Below are positions 1-8,072 of a stretch of DNA of 64,000 nucleotides, one piece after another. The translations under genes were made by a program, and so were the position numbers. Below the pieces are notes generated by a model. The model was not told where the DNA came from, did no database searches, and saw only the letters and a list, made by a program, of their open reading frames with translations. This stretch comes from Herbaspirillum rhizosphaerae (lineage in GTDB: Bacteria; Pseudomonadota; Gammaproteobacteria; Burkholderiales; Burkholderiaceae_D): NCBI RefSeq assembly GCF_001189965.1, contig NZ_LFLU01000002.1, forward strand, positions 496,001-560,000, written 5' to 3'. Positions within the stretch are counted from its first letter, which is position 1. Every line of letters starts with the position of its first letter.

Positions 1-1025
1 CCTGAATCGAACAGGCCCGACAGCTCGTTGCTCGCCGATCCAAAGTTTCCCGTCAGCGAAATGCGCGGGAAGAACGCCGCCCGCGCAGCGCCGATGTTGG
101 CATTCTGCGAGCGGAGGATCGCTTCCTGCTGAAGAATGTCGGGCCGGGCGGTGATCAGTTCCGATGGCAGTCCTGCCGGCAGATCCGGCAGCGTCCCCGC
201 ACCGGAGCTTGCTCCGGGTGCACCGATGCCCGGCGGCAGCGGTTGGCCGACCAGCACCGTCAAGGCATTTTCATCCTGCGCCTTGCGCCGCTCTTGCTGT
301 GCACGCGCCGCCCTGGCCGCTTCGAACAGCGACTCGGCTTGCCTGAGGTCGTACTCGGAGCTGGCGCCTTCGGCATATAGCTTCTGCTGACGCCCATAGG
401 AATCGGCCCGGCTGGCAAGGGTTTGCTCGGTGAGGCGCAGCAGACGCTGGTCTGCCGCCAGCGCTTCATAGGTTGTGGCGACTGCGGCAATCAGGCTGAT
501 CTGGGCGCTGCGCTGCGCCTGCTCGGTGGCGAGATAGCGTTGCAGCGCCGCTTCGCTCAGGTTCCTGACGCGACCGAACAGATCGATCTCAAAGGCCGCC
601 ATCCCGACGCCGGCAAAGTAGCTGGTGTTCACGCCGGTCTTGCCGGTCGGATTGACATCCGCCGGCAAGCGCTGGCGCGAGCCGTTGCCGACGGCGGCGA
701 TGTTGGGTACCTGATCTGCAGCCTGGATGTTGTACATCGCCCGCGCACGTTCGATGTTGAGCGTCGCCATCCGGAGATCGCGATTGTTGTCCAATGCCGT
801 CGCGATCAGCGACTTCAGTTGCGGATCCTGGAAGAAGTCGTTCCAGGAGATCGATGCTGCACGCGGCGCATCGGATTGTTCATTTACGCCGGCGGGAGCA
901 GTCCAGTGCGCGGCGACCGGCAGCGCCGGCTGTTCATAAGACGGCGCAAGAGAGCAGGCCGACAGCAGCGCACTGATCACGGAGATGCCGGCCAGTGCCC
1001 GCAGGGACGAGAAAGTTGTTTTCAT
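1..1025 (-). CDS. Outer-membrane efflux channel lipoprotein (OprM/NodT family), 3' end outside window
   Basis: Outer-membrane component of a tripartite RND efflux pump, expected to form the TolC-like trimeric duct. Translating leftward from the ATG at 1025 gives an N-terminal lipoprotein signal (hydrophobic stretch ending LLSACS), then SYEQPALPV and the WNDFFQDPQLKSLI region typical of the NodT/OprM family. The frame stays open to the window edge, so only about 341 residues of a usual 470-500 are seen. The ATG is preceded by GAGGAAAATAAA, a good ribosome-binding site that overlaps the stop of the upstream pump gene. It is the last visible gene of the adaptor-pump-channel operon and probably shares its promoter. 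The substrate cannot be read from sequence. Confidence 0.93.
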   Translation of the reverse strand, partial: MKTTFSSLRALAGISVISALLSACSLAPSYEQPALPVAAHWTAPAGVNEQSDAPRAASISWNDFFQDPQLKSLIATALDNNRDLRMATLNIERARAMYNIQAADQVPNIAAVGNGSRQRLPADVNPTGKTGVNTSYFAGVGMAAFEIDLFGRVRNLSEAALQRYLATEQAQRSAQISLIAAVATTYEALAADQRLLRLTEQTLASRADSYGRQQKLYAEGASSEYDLRQAESLFEAARAARAQQERRKAQDENALTVLVGQPLPPGIGAPGASSGAGTLPDLPAGLPSELITARPDILQQEAILRSQNANIGAARAAFFPRISLTGNFGSASNELSGLFDS

Positions 1026-1035
1026 TTTATTTTCC

Positions 1036-4000
1036 TCAAGCGTGAGAGTGACTGATTTCGGCTGGCGCCGCGGTTGCTACCGGTGCAGCAGGCGTTGTCG
1101 GACGTTTCACCTTGAACCAGATCGCATACAGAGCCGGCAGGAACAACAGCGTGAGCACGGTGCCGACGCCGACGCCGCCGATCAGCACGTAAGCGAGCGG
1201 GCCCCAGAAAGCAGAGTGGGTCAGCGGGATGAACGCCAGCATCGCCGCCACCGCCGTCAGGATGACCGGACGTGCACGCCGCACGGTCGATTCGATGACC
1301 GCCTGATAAGGAGTAAGTCCGGATTGCAGGTCGCTGCGAATCTGATCGACCAGGATCAGCGTGTTGCGGATCAGGATGCCGGCCAGGCCGATCAGGCCGA
1401 GGATGGCGTTGAAGCCGAACGGCTGGTTGAAAATCAGCAGCGTAGGCACCGCACCCACCAGACCCAGCGGCGCGGTGGCGAACACCATCCACATCGTCGC
1501 GAAGGAACGCACCTGGAACATGATGACGGCCAGCATCAGGATGATCATCAGCGGGAACATCGCCGCCAGCGCAACGTCGGCCTTGGCGCTTTCTTCCACC
1601 GAGCCGCCGGTGTCGATGTGATAACCGGCCGGCAAGGCCGCTTTGATCGCCTCAAGCTTCGGCAGCAGCGCATGGGTGACATCCGGCGGCTGAACGCCGT
1701 CGCGCACGTCGCCCTGGACCGCAATATAGAGTTCGCGGTTGTAGCGTTTCAGGACGGCGTCTTCCACATTCGCCGACAACTTGCTGACCTGCGAAAGCGG
1801 AATCGCAACACCATCCTGCGTGGTCAGCGTCAGGTTGCCGATGTCGGCCAGGCTCTTGCGATCATGCTTGACGCCGCGGACGATCACATCCACTACGCGC
1901 AGCCCTTCGCGGACCTGTGTCGTCGAGGCGCCATTCAGCAGTGTCTGCAACTGCAATGCCGCATCCTTGGGGTTGAGGCCGACCTGGCGCAGGCGTTCCT
2001 GATCCAGTTCCAGGCGCATCGTCGGCGTTCTGTCGCCCCAGTCCAGATGCACGTCGCGCGTGTTCGGATTGGCTTGCATCACGTCCCTGACCTTGAAGGC
2101 GATGTCGCGTGCGGTGTTGAGGTCGGGACCGACCACGCGGAACAGCACGGGGAAAGGCACCGGCGGCCCGAACAGGAACTGGCTGACGCGTACCCGGGCG
2201 TTGGCGAACTTGCCGCTCTCGATCATCTTGCTGACTTTGGCCTTGAGCGCGTCGCGGTCCTTGGAGTTGTCGGTCAAAACAATCAACTGGCCGAAAGCCG
2301 GGTTGGGCAATTCAGGATTGACCGAGAGGAAGAAGCGCGGTGCACCCTGGCCGATGTAGCTCGATACGATTTTCGCTTCCGGTTCCTTGCGCAGCGCTTC
2401 TTCGATCGTCTTGATGGTGGCGTCAGTGGCGCTGAAGGCGCTGCCCGGCGGCAGGTTGACTTCGATGGTCAGTTCCGGACGTTCGGAGTTGGGGAAGAAC
2501 TGTTTCTGCACGAAGCCCATGCCGAAGATCGACAGGGCAAACATGCCGATGGTGATGGCGGCGGTAATCCACTTGCGGTCGACGCACCAGCGCACCAATG
2601 CGCGGAAGCGCTGATAGTTTTTTGTCGAGTAAATGGCATCCTGGCCGCCGGCATGCACGGGGATGTTCGGCAGCATTTTGACGCCCAGATAAGGGATGAA
2701 CAGCACCGCCACAAACCACGATGCGATGAGAGAGAAGGCGACCACCCAGAAGATGTTGCCGGCATATTCACCGGCGGTGGAGCGGGCGAATCCGACCGGC
2801 AGGAAGCCGATGATGGTCACCAGCGTGCCGGACGCCATCGGCGCCGCGGTGGCGCCCCAGGCGAAGGTGGCGGCCGAGATGCGGTCCATGCCTTCTTCCA
2901 TCTTCACCACCATCATTTCAATCGCGATGATGGCGTCATCGACCAGCAAGCCCAGCGAGAGAATGAGCGCGCCCAGCGTAATGCGATCGAAATCGCGGCC
3001 GGTCGCCATCATGATGAGGAAGACTGCCGACAGTGTCAGCGGCACCGCAGCGGCGACAACGATGCCGACGCGGAAACCGAGTGTGAGCAGGCTCACGACA
3101 ATCACCACTGCCAGCGCCATGATGAACTTGATCATGAATTCATCGATCGCCGCTTCAATCGCTTCGGCCTGATCCGATACCTTGGTCAGCGCCATGCCCA
3201 AGGGCAGCGACTTCTGGATGTTTTCGCGTTCTGCCGCCAGCGACTTGCCCAGCGTCAGGCCGTTGAAGCCTTTTTTCATCACGACCCCCAGCATCAGCGA
3301 AGGTTCGCCTTGGGTGCGGATCAGGAAGGACTTCGGATCTTCATAGCCGCGCTTGATGTCGGCAATGTCGCCCAGCTTGAAGCTGCGGCCGCCGGCGGCG
3401 ATCGGGATCGCCTTGACGACGTCGATGTTGTCGATGGCGCCGTCCAGGCGCAGATAGACGCGCGGACCAGCGGTTTCGATGAAACCCGATGGCGTGACGT
3501 CATTCTGGCGATTCAGGGCGTCGAAAATGGTCTGCGCCTTCACGCCCAGTGTCGCCAGGCGTTGATGCGAGATTTCAACGAAGATCTTTTGCTGTTGCTC
3601 GCCGAGGATGTTGATCTTCTGCACGCCGTTGACGTGCAGCAAGCGCTGGCGCAGGTCTTCCGCCTCGGCGACCAGCGTGCGATGCGGCAAGCCCGGCGCG
3701 TTGAGCGCCAGCAGGCTGAAGTAGACGTCGGAGTATTCGTCGTTGATGACCGGACCGATGACGCCGCGCGGAAGGTTGATGACTTCATCGCCCAGCTTCT
3801 TGCGGGTCTGATAGAACTGTTCCGGCACGAGTTCGGGTGGGGTCGAATCCTTGAGGAACAGCTTCATCGTGATCAGGCCGGGGCGGGCTGCGGTTTCAAC
3901 CCGATCGTAATATTCAAGTTCCTGCAGCCGCTTTTCCAGGCGGTCGCCGACTTGCTGTTGCATTTCCTTGGCGGTGGCGCCCGGCCACAGCGCGGTGACC

Positions 4001-4146
4001 GTCATGATTTTTACGGTGAAGCTGGGATCTTCTGCGCGTCCAAGTTTAAGAAAGGCAACGACGCCGGCCACCGCAATCGCAATGATCAGGAACAGCGTGA
4101 CCGCTCGCTCGCGTACGCCAAAGGCGGAAAGATTGAAGCCGCTCAT
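1036..4146 (-). CDS. RND efflux pump, inner-membrane permease
   Basis: Proton-driven inner-membrane pump of 1036 residues, the normal size for AcrB-type permeases. TM1 lies near residues 14-33. The TM4 proton-relay motif LLVDDAIIAIE is intact with D403-D404, and a second TM block sits near 860-1010. The N-terminus (SAFGVRERAVTLFLI, KLGRAEDPSF) resembles the TriC/VexK-like branch rather than AcrB, MexB or OqxB; that subfamily call is from memory. The start overlaps the adaptor stop by 4 bp (ATGA), indicating translational coupling. With the adaptor and channel genes it makes a complete three-part pump under the neighbouring MarR regulator. Drug, detergent, phenolic and solvent substrates are all possible. 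Confidence 0.96.
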   Translation of the reverse strand: MSGFNLSAFGVRERAVTLFLIIAIAVAGVVAFLKLGRAEDPSFTVKIMTVTALWPGATAKEMQQQVGDRLEKRLQELEYYDRVETAARPGLITMKLFLKDSTPPELVPEQFYQTRKKLGDEVINLPRGVIGPVINDEYSDVYFSLLALNAPGLPHRTLVAEAEDLRQRLLHVNGVQKINILGEQQQKIFVEISHQRLATLGVKAQTIFDALNRQNDVTPSGFIETAGPRVYLRLDGAIDNIDVVKAIPIAAGGRSFKLGDIADIKRGYEDPKSFLIRTQGEPSLMLGVVMKKGFNGLTLGKSLAAERENIQKSLPLGMALTKVSDQAEAIEAAIDEFMIKFIMALAVVIVVSLLTLGFRVGIVVAAAVPLTLSAVFLIMMATGRDFDRITLGALILSLGLLVDDAIIAIEMMVVKMEEGMDRISAATFAWGATAAPMASGTLVTIIGFLPVGFARSTAGEYAGNIFWVVAFSLIASWFVAVLFIPYLGVKMLPNIPVHAGGQDAIYSTKNYQRFRALVRWCVDRKWITAAITIGMFALSIFGMGFVQKQFFPNSERPELTIEVNLPPGSAFSATDATIKTIEEALRKEPEAKIVSSYIGQGAPRFFLSVNPELPNPAFGQLIVLTDNSKDRDALKAKVSKMIESGKFANARVRVSQFLFGPPVPFPVLFRVVGPDLNTARDIAFKVRDVMQANPNTRDVHLDWGDRTPTMRLELDQERLRQVGLNPKDAALQLQTLLNGASTTQVREGLRVVDVIVRGVKHDRKSLADIGNLTLTTQDGVAIPLSQVSKLSANVEDAVLKRYNRELYIAVQGDVRDGVQPPDVTHALLPKLEAIKAALPAGYHIDTGGSVEESAKADVALAAMFPLMIILMLAVIMFQVRSFATMWMVFATAPLGLVGAVPTLLIFNQPFGFNAILGLIGLAGILIRNTLILVDQIRSDLQSGLTPYQAVIESTVRRARPVILTAVAAMLAFIPLTHSAFWGPLAYVLIGGVGVGTVLTLLFLPALYAIWFKVKRPTTPAAPVATAAPAEISHSHA

Positions 4147-5282
4147 GATGCACCACCAGCTTCGGTAGCAGATGCGGTAGCCGACGCCGTTGTCGATGGA
4201 GTTGCGGATACCAGCGAGACCTTGTCGCCGGCCTTGAGCAGATGCACGCCGTAGGCCACGATGACGTCGCCGGCTTTCAGGCCTGCGCTGATCGTGGCGA
4301 ACTCTTCACCGAGCTGCGCCACCGTGACGGGCACGAGCTTGACGACCTGGGTTTGTTTTTCGATCATCCAGACGCTGGCGCCATGTCCCTTGTCGATCAG
4401 GGCGCCTACAGGGATCTGTGTCAGCGAGGTGGACGCATCGCCGGTGAGTCTGACGGTGACCGTGGCGCCCAGCGGTGCTTGTTCGCCCTTGCCGGACAAG
4501 ACGTAGCGCGCCTGATAGGTGCGGGTCAGCGGATCGGCCATGGCGGACAACTCGCGTAATCTGGCCGGGAATTTTTCGCTGTCGTCCGTATAAAGATTGG
4601 CGCTGGCCTGGCGGCGCGCCTGATTCAGTCCGTTCTCAGGAATGCTGACCACGGCTTCGCGCGCGCCTTTTTGCGCCAGCCGCACAATGGTTTGCCCGGC
4701 GTTGACGACCTGTCCGGCATCGGCCAGCACATCCATGACGACGCCGTCAGCATCAGCGCGCAGCATGGAGTAATCGGCCTGGTGTTCAACCTGATTGGCG
4801 CGGGCGCGTTCGGCATCGAGCTGTGCTTTGGACGAATCGGCGAGCGCCTTGCTTTGCTCGTAGGCTTGTTTGGAGACGGCGCCCGAACTCAGCAGATTGC
4901 GCAGGCGGACTTCATCCGAACGGGCCTGGACGTCGCGCGCCTCGGCGGCGATCACGGCGGCGCGCGCGGCATTTTGCGCCAGGGTGTAGTCGATGGCATC
5001 GAGCTTGAACAGCGGCTGTCCGCGTTTTACCTGCTCACCCGGATCGACCAGTCGTTCCACGATCTTGCCCGGCACCCGGAAGCCCAGGTTGCTCTCGGTG
5101 CGCGCATGCACCACGCCGGTATAGCTGGCGGAATCGTGTTCTGCGGTCTGGACGATAAAGGAAGCGACTTTCGGTGTGACGGACGGCGTCAGCGCCGGCT
5201 TGCTGCATCCCGCCAGTGCAGTCAGCGCTGTCAGAACAGCGCCGGTCAGCGCGATGTTCAGGTATTTCTTGTTCAAGCCCAT
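4143..5282 (-). CDS. RND efflux periplasmic adaptor (membrane fusion protein)
   Basis: Adaptor linking the RND pump to the outer-membrane channel, 379 residues. It begins with a lipoprotein signal ending in the lipobox LAGC near residue 26, followed by the HlyD/AcrA arrangement: lipoyl half (GKIVERLVDPGEQVKRGQPLF), alpha-helical hairpin with Ala/Glu-rich coiled coil near 90-165, second lipoyl half (DGVVMDVLADAGQVVNAGQ), then beta-barrel. The ATG has a strong Shine-Dalgarno GAGGGG about 7 bases upstream. It is the first gene of the operon and overlaps the pump gene by 4 bp. A perfect palindrome identical to one in the marR promoter lies 36-47 bp upstream, so MarR-type repression is likely. Confidence 0.95.
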   Translation of the reverse strand: MGLNKKYLNIALTGAVLTALTALAGCSKPALTPSVTPKVASFIVQTAEHDSASYTGVVHARTESNLGFRVPGKIVERLVDPGEQVKRGQPLFKLDAIDYTLAQNAARAAVIAAEARDVQARSDEVRLRNLLSSGAVSKQAYEQSKALADSSKAQLDAERARANQVEHQADYSMLRADADGVVMDVLADAGQVVNAGQTIVRLAQKGAREAVVSIPENGLNQARRQASANLYTDDSEKFPARLRELSAMADPLTRTYQARYVLSGKGEQAPLGATVTVRLTGDASTSLTQIPVGALIDKGHGASVWMIEKQTQVVKLVPVTVAQLGEEFATISAGLKAGDVIVAYGVHLLKAGDKVSLVSATPSTTASATASATEAGGAS

Positions 5283-5317
5283 GATAACCCCTCGTTAAAA
5301 TATAGTTAAAACATATT

Positions 5318-5329
5318 GTGCATATGCAC
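5318..5329. promoter_or_regulatory. Palindromic operator GTGCATATGCAC in front of the efflux operon
   Basis: Perfect 12-bp palindrome GTGCATATGCAC in the AT-rich leader of the efflux operon. The same 12-mer recurs at 5832-5843 in the promoter of the adjacent MarR gene. Length, symmetry and position fit a MarR-family dimer site. AT-rich -10-like hexamers (TATGTT, TATATT on the minus strand) lie just downstream, so bound repressor would block RNA polymerase. Protein binding is inferred. Confidence 0.75.
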
Positions 5330-5391
5330 TATTAAAGTTTTAAAAATAGCGAGGACTCAGCCTCGCTACGGAAAATAAACCCTGCAAAAAA

Positions 5392-5814
5392 CTACCGCTG
5401 TGTAATCGCCATCAACTCGTGCCGCAACATCCTGGCGCGTTCTTCACCGATCATGCCTTCGTATTCCTTTTGCGCTGCGTCCCAGTGGGGGAGCGCATCG
5501 CGATACTTCTGCGTGCCGGACTTCGATAAAAACAAGGTGATCTTCTTGGAGCCGGGCTCCTGCTTCTGCAGCACGTAGCCGTCACGGTTCAGCGGCTGGA
5601 TGGCGCGGACCAGGCTGGTCCTGTCCATCACAACCGCTTTCGCCAGCTCGGTCATGGTGATGCCGGGTTGATTGTCGATCACGGCAAAAATCGTCACTTG
5701 CGAGCTGGTGACATTGACTGCCGCCAGATGACGCTCATACAGCTGCGTGACAAACCGCGCAGCTTGCTTGGTCGCGAATAAATTGCAGTCCACAAGTTTT
5801 GGAATAGTGTCCAT
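5392..5814 (-). CDS. MarR-family transcriptional regulator of the efflux operon
   Basis: Winged-helix repressor, 140 residues from the ATG at 5814 (MDTIPKLVDC). The MarR core is clear: a dimerisation helix, the recognition region PGITMTELAKAVVMDRTSLV near 54-73, then the wing (GYVLQKQEPGSKK) and a C-terminal helix. A longer frame would start at TTG 5850, but that TTG is itself the -35 box (TTGACG) of a good promoter, so the shorter start is preferred. Transcribed in the same direction as the pump genes and 109 bp before the adaptor start. Its own promoter carries the palindrome also found before the adaptor gene, implying autoregulation plus control of the pump. The ligand is unknown. Confidence 0.9.
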   Translation of the reverse strand: MDTIPKLVDCNLFATKQAARFVTQLYERHLAAVNVTSSQVTIFAVIDNQPGITMTELAKAVVMDRTSLVRAIQPLNRDGYVLQKQEPGSKKITLFLSKSGTQKYRDALPHWDAAQKEYEGMIGEERARMLRHELMAITQR

Positions 5815-5821
5815 GGAATGA

Positions 5822-5850
5822 ACTCTAGCATGTGCATATGCACTCGTCAA
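5822..5850 (-). promoter_or_regulatory. marR promoter with operator embedded in the spacer
   Basis: Minus-strand -35 TTGACG (5850-5845), a 17-bp spacer and -10 TAGAGT (5827-5822). The perfect palindrome GTGCATATGCAC occupies 5832-5843 inside the spacer, a classic steric-block repressor position. The predicted transcription start falls at about 5815-5816, right at the ATG of 5814, so the mRNA would be leaderless or nearly so. Confidence 0.75.
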
Positions 5851-5983
5851 CGTGTTTAAGCAATTTAATTTAGTCGAATGCGGGCAGCAGGGCCCGTTGC
5901 TGCGGGTTGTCGATTCGCGACTTCTTTTGTTGGTTGCTTAAGAAAAACGCTGCATTTATTGGGATGTTAAATACAATCAGTTC

Positions 5984-6013
5984 ACGCATGCAGGCGAAGA
6001 AACCTGCATGCGT
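5984..6013. repeat. Strong 11-bp inverted repeat downstream of tetR
   Basis: Perfect hairpin ACGCATGCAGG, 8-base loop, CCTGCATGCGT in the 195-bp gap between the MarR and TetR genes. It lies just past the 3' end of the leftward tetR gene. No T-run follows it on either strand, so it is not a canonical intrinsic terminator. mRNA 3'-end protection or a protein site are alternatives. The rest of the gap shows nothing I recognise. Confidence 0.5.
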
Positions 6014-6045
6014 CGCTCCCGGCGCTCACGACTGCCAAGAGAGGC

Positions 6046-6660
6046 TCAGCGCTGCGGACTGAAACCGTCAAACGACACCTGCAGCATGTGGCGCACGATG
6101 TCGTCGTTTTTCATCTTGCTGAACTGTTGCAGATATTCCACCGCCGGATCGCAGGTGCGCGCGTAGTAGCTGAACAGGATGACGTCGCTCGGCAGGGACG
6201 CGTCGAGCGAGCCGTTCTTTTGCGCCGCCAGCACCAGTTTCTCGATCTGGCCGTTGAGCTTGAGCACGCGCGTGACGTATTTGAGATTGCGCATGAGCAT
6301 GTCGCGCACATGCGCGCTGGTCGACGGCAAGAAGGGCAGGCCGCCGTCCAGGCGCACCCGCAATGCCCATTCCAGCAGCGCCGCCAGCTTGCCTTTCGGC
6401 GTCAGGCCGTCATCCAGTTGCGCCAGGTAATCGATGGCGCCGTCGATCAGGCGGATCAGCGCTTCGCCGACCAATTCTTCCTTGGACTTGAAATGCTTGT
6501 ACAGGCTCGGCTTGGAGATGCCGACCGCGCCCGCGACGTCGTCCATGGTCATCAGGTCATAGCCCTTGCTGCCCAGCACGGACGTAGCCGCGTCCAGGAT
6601 GGCGTTTTCGCGCAGCTTGAAGGCCTGGTCCTTGAAGCTGAGTTTGCCAAAGATACTCAT
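6046..6660 (-). CDS. TetR/AcrR-family transcriptional regulator
   Basis: 204-residue repressor with an N-terminal TetR helix-turn-helix near residues 18-62 (ILDAATSVLGSKGYDLMTMD, GISKPSLYKHFKSKEELV) and a helical C-terminal ligand domain rich in aromatic residues that I cannot assign to a ligand. It is transcribed divergently from the lipid-modification operon starting at 6786. Its own start codon overlaps the first of three ATTGGTAG repeats spaced exactly 20 bp apart, so it probably represses both itself and the divergent operon. In alphaproteobacteria similar lipid genes are controlled by an ECF sigma/anti-sigma pair; none is seen here, which makes this regulator the obvious local controller. 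Confidence 0.93.
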   Translation of the reverse strand: MSIFGKLSFKDQAFKLRENAILDAATSVLGSKGYDLMTMDDVAGAVGISKPSLYKHFKSKEELVGEALIRLIDGAIDYLAQLDDGLTPKGKLAALLEWALRVRLDGGLPFLPSTSAHVRDMLMRNLKYVTRVLKLNGQIEKLVLAAQKNGSLDASLPSDVILFSYYARTCDPAVEYLQQFSKMKNDDIVRHMLQVSFDGFSPQR

Positions 6661-6706
6661 TGGTAGCTTTCGATACTAATTGGTAGATTTTATTTTATAT
6701 TGGTAG
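6652..6706. promoter_or_regulatory. Triple 20-bp-phased operator repeats between tetR and the lipid operon
   Basis: ATTGGTAG occurs at 6659-6666, 6679-6686 and 6699-6706, an exact 20-bp period. The first two are part of a longer repeat GATACT(C/A)ATTGGTAG at 6652-6666 and 6672-6686. Each forms part of an imperfect dyad (TACTAATTGGTA against its complement TACCAATTAGTA). The intervening DNA is very AT-rich and should hold the divergent core promoters. TetR binding is inferred. Confidence 0.7.
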
Positions 6707-6785
6707 TAATCTTAGCACCGAAGCGGTAAAACCGACAGTGGCAGGCGCAATTGCGCAGACGGCACTCAACCAGGGACGACAGGCG

Positions 6786-8072
6786 ATGGCGCAGCAACAA
6801 CGGCAAAGGATTGCAGTGATCGGGGCTGGCATCTCAGGCCTGGCCAGCGCTTATTTCCTTGCGCGGGGGCATGAGGTGGTGCTGTTCGAGGCCGGCGCCT
6901 ATGCGGGCGGGCACACCAATACGGTGGATGTCACCCTGGACGGCAAGACCTTTCCGGTCGATACCGGCTTTCTGGTATTCAACGAAGCGACCTATCCCAA
7001 CCTGATCGCCCTGCTCGATGAGCTTGACGTCGCCAGTTACGCGACGGATATGTCGTTCGGCGTGTCGCTCGACGACGGCCGCTTCGAATGGGCCGGCACC
7101 AATCTGGATACCGTCTTTGCGCAGCGGCAGCGATTGATGTCGCCGTCTTTCCTGTGCATGCTCAAGGATATATTTCGTTTCAACCGCGCCGCACAGGGCA
7201 ATCTGCAAGCGAGTCTGTCGCAGCCCACGACCCTTGGCGAGCTGCTGGCCGCCGGCGGTTACGGCGCGATGTTTCGCGACGCCTACCTGTTGCCCATGGC
7301 CGCCGCGATCTGGTCGAGTTCGCCCGCCGACATCCTGCAGTTCCCGGCCAGCACCTTTTTGCGCTTCTGCCTGAACCACGGTCTGCTGCAAGTCGCCAAT
7401 CGTCCGCAGTGGCGCACGGTGCAAGGCGGCGCGCGCGAATACGTCAGGAAAATCCTGTTCACCTTGCCGGACGTTCGCCTCAATACCCGCGTGCAACAGG
7501 TCTTCAAACGCAGCAAGACAATCTGCGTACGTACCGAGAACGGCGAGGAAGAATACGATGCCGTGGTGTTTGCCACCCACGCCCCGCAAACCTTGCGCAT
7601 GCTGGCTGACGCGACCATTGACGAACGCCGACTGTTGGGCGCTGCGCGCTATCAATCCAATATTGCGTATTTGCACACAGATCTCAAACTGATGCCACGC
7701 CAGCGCAAGGTGTGGTCTTCCTGGAATTATCTGGGCGGGGCCGGGATCGACGGCCAACGTTCGGTGTGCGTGAGCTACTGGCTCAATCAGTTGCAAGCGT
7801 TGCCATGCCGCACCGATGTGATGGTGACGCTCAATCCCGATAAGCCTCCGGCTGATGGCAGCGTGATTGCGAGCTTCGACTACGAGCATCCGGTATTCGA
7901 TCAGGCGGCGATATCAGCGCAGCAAGCGCTGGGCGGCATACAAGGCAAGCGCGGAATCTGGTTTGCCGGCGCATGGACCGGTTATGGATTCCATGAAGAC
8001 GGCCTGACGTCGGCCTTGCGCGTCGCATCCGATTTTGACCTCGCCCCGGCGTGGGCCAGGGTGCCGTCGTGA
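6786..8072 (+). CDS. NAD/FAD-binding amine-oxidase-like protein (COG2907 type)
   Basis: Flavoprotein of 428 residues starting at ATG 6786 (MAQQQRQRIAVIGAGISGLA); an in-frame GTG at 6738 would add 16 non-conserved residues. The N-terminal Rossmann motif GAGISG and the following acidic strand end (LFEAGAYAGGHTNTVDV) are typical of FAD-dependent amine oxidases/desaturases. The C-terminal GIWFAGAWTGYGFHEDG closes the FAD site. It is the first gene of an eight-gene operon; the next gene overlaps by 4 bp. In Rhodobacter, related FAD proteins encoded with a CFA-type methylase take part in methylated and furan fatty acid synthesis, so a fatty-acyl desaturase or oxidase role is a reasonable inference, not shown by sequence. 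Confidence 0.9.
   Translation: MAQQQRQRIAVIGAGISGLASAYFLARGHEVVLFEAGAYAGGHTNTVDVTLDGKTFPVDTGFLVFNEATYPNLIALLDELDVASYATDMSFGVSLDDGRFEWAGTNLDTVFAQRQRLMSPSFLCMLKDIFRFNRAAQGNLQASLSQPTTLGELLAAGGYGAMFRDAYLLPMAAAIWSSSPADILQFPASTFLRFCLNHGLLQVANRPQWRTVQGGAREYVRKILFTLPDVRLNTRVQQVFKRSKTICVRTENGEEEYDAVVFATHAPQTLRMLADATIDERRLLGAARYQSNIAYLHTDLKLMPRQRKVWSSWNYLGGAGIDGQRSVCVSYWLNQLQALPCRTDVMVTLNPDKPPADGSVIASFDYEHPVFDQAAISAQQALGGIQGKRGIWFAGAWTGYGFHEDGLTSALRVASDFDLAPAWARVPS

Noticed and set aside
985..4254. Very long open frame (over 1000 codons) on the plus strand opposite the RND pump
   Set aside because: Its product is Arg/His/Gln-rich with no domain, and it mirrors the GC-biased third positions of the real pump gene with intact RND motifs.
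5815..5850. Longer MarR N-terminus from TTG 5850
   Set aside because: The TTG is the -35 element and the extension would encode the operator palindrome; ATG 5814 fits the family.
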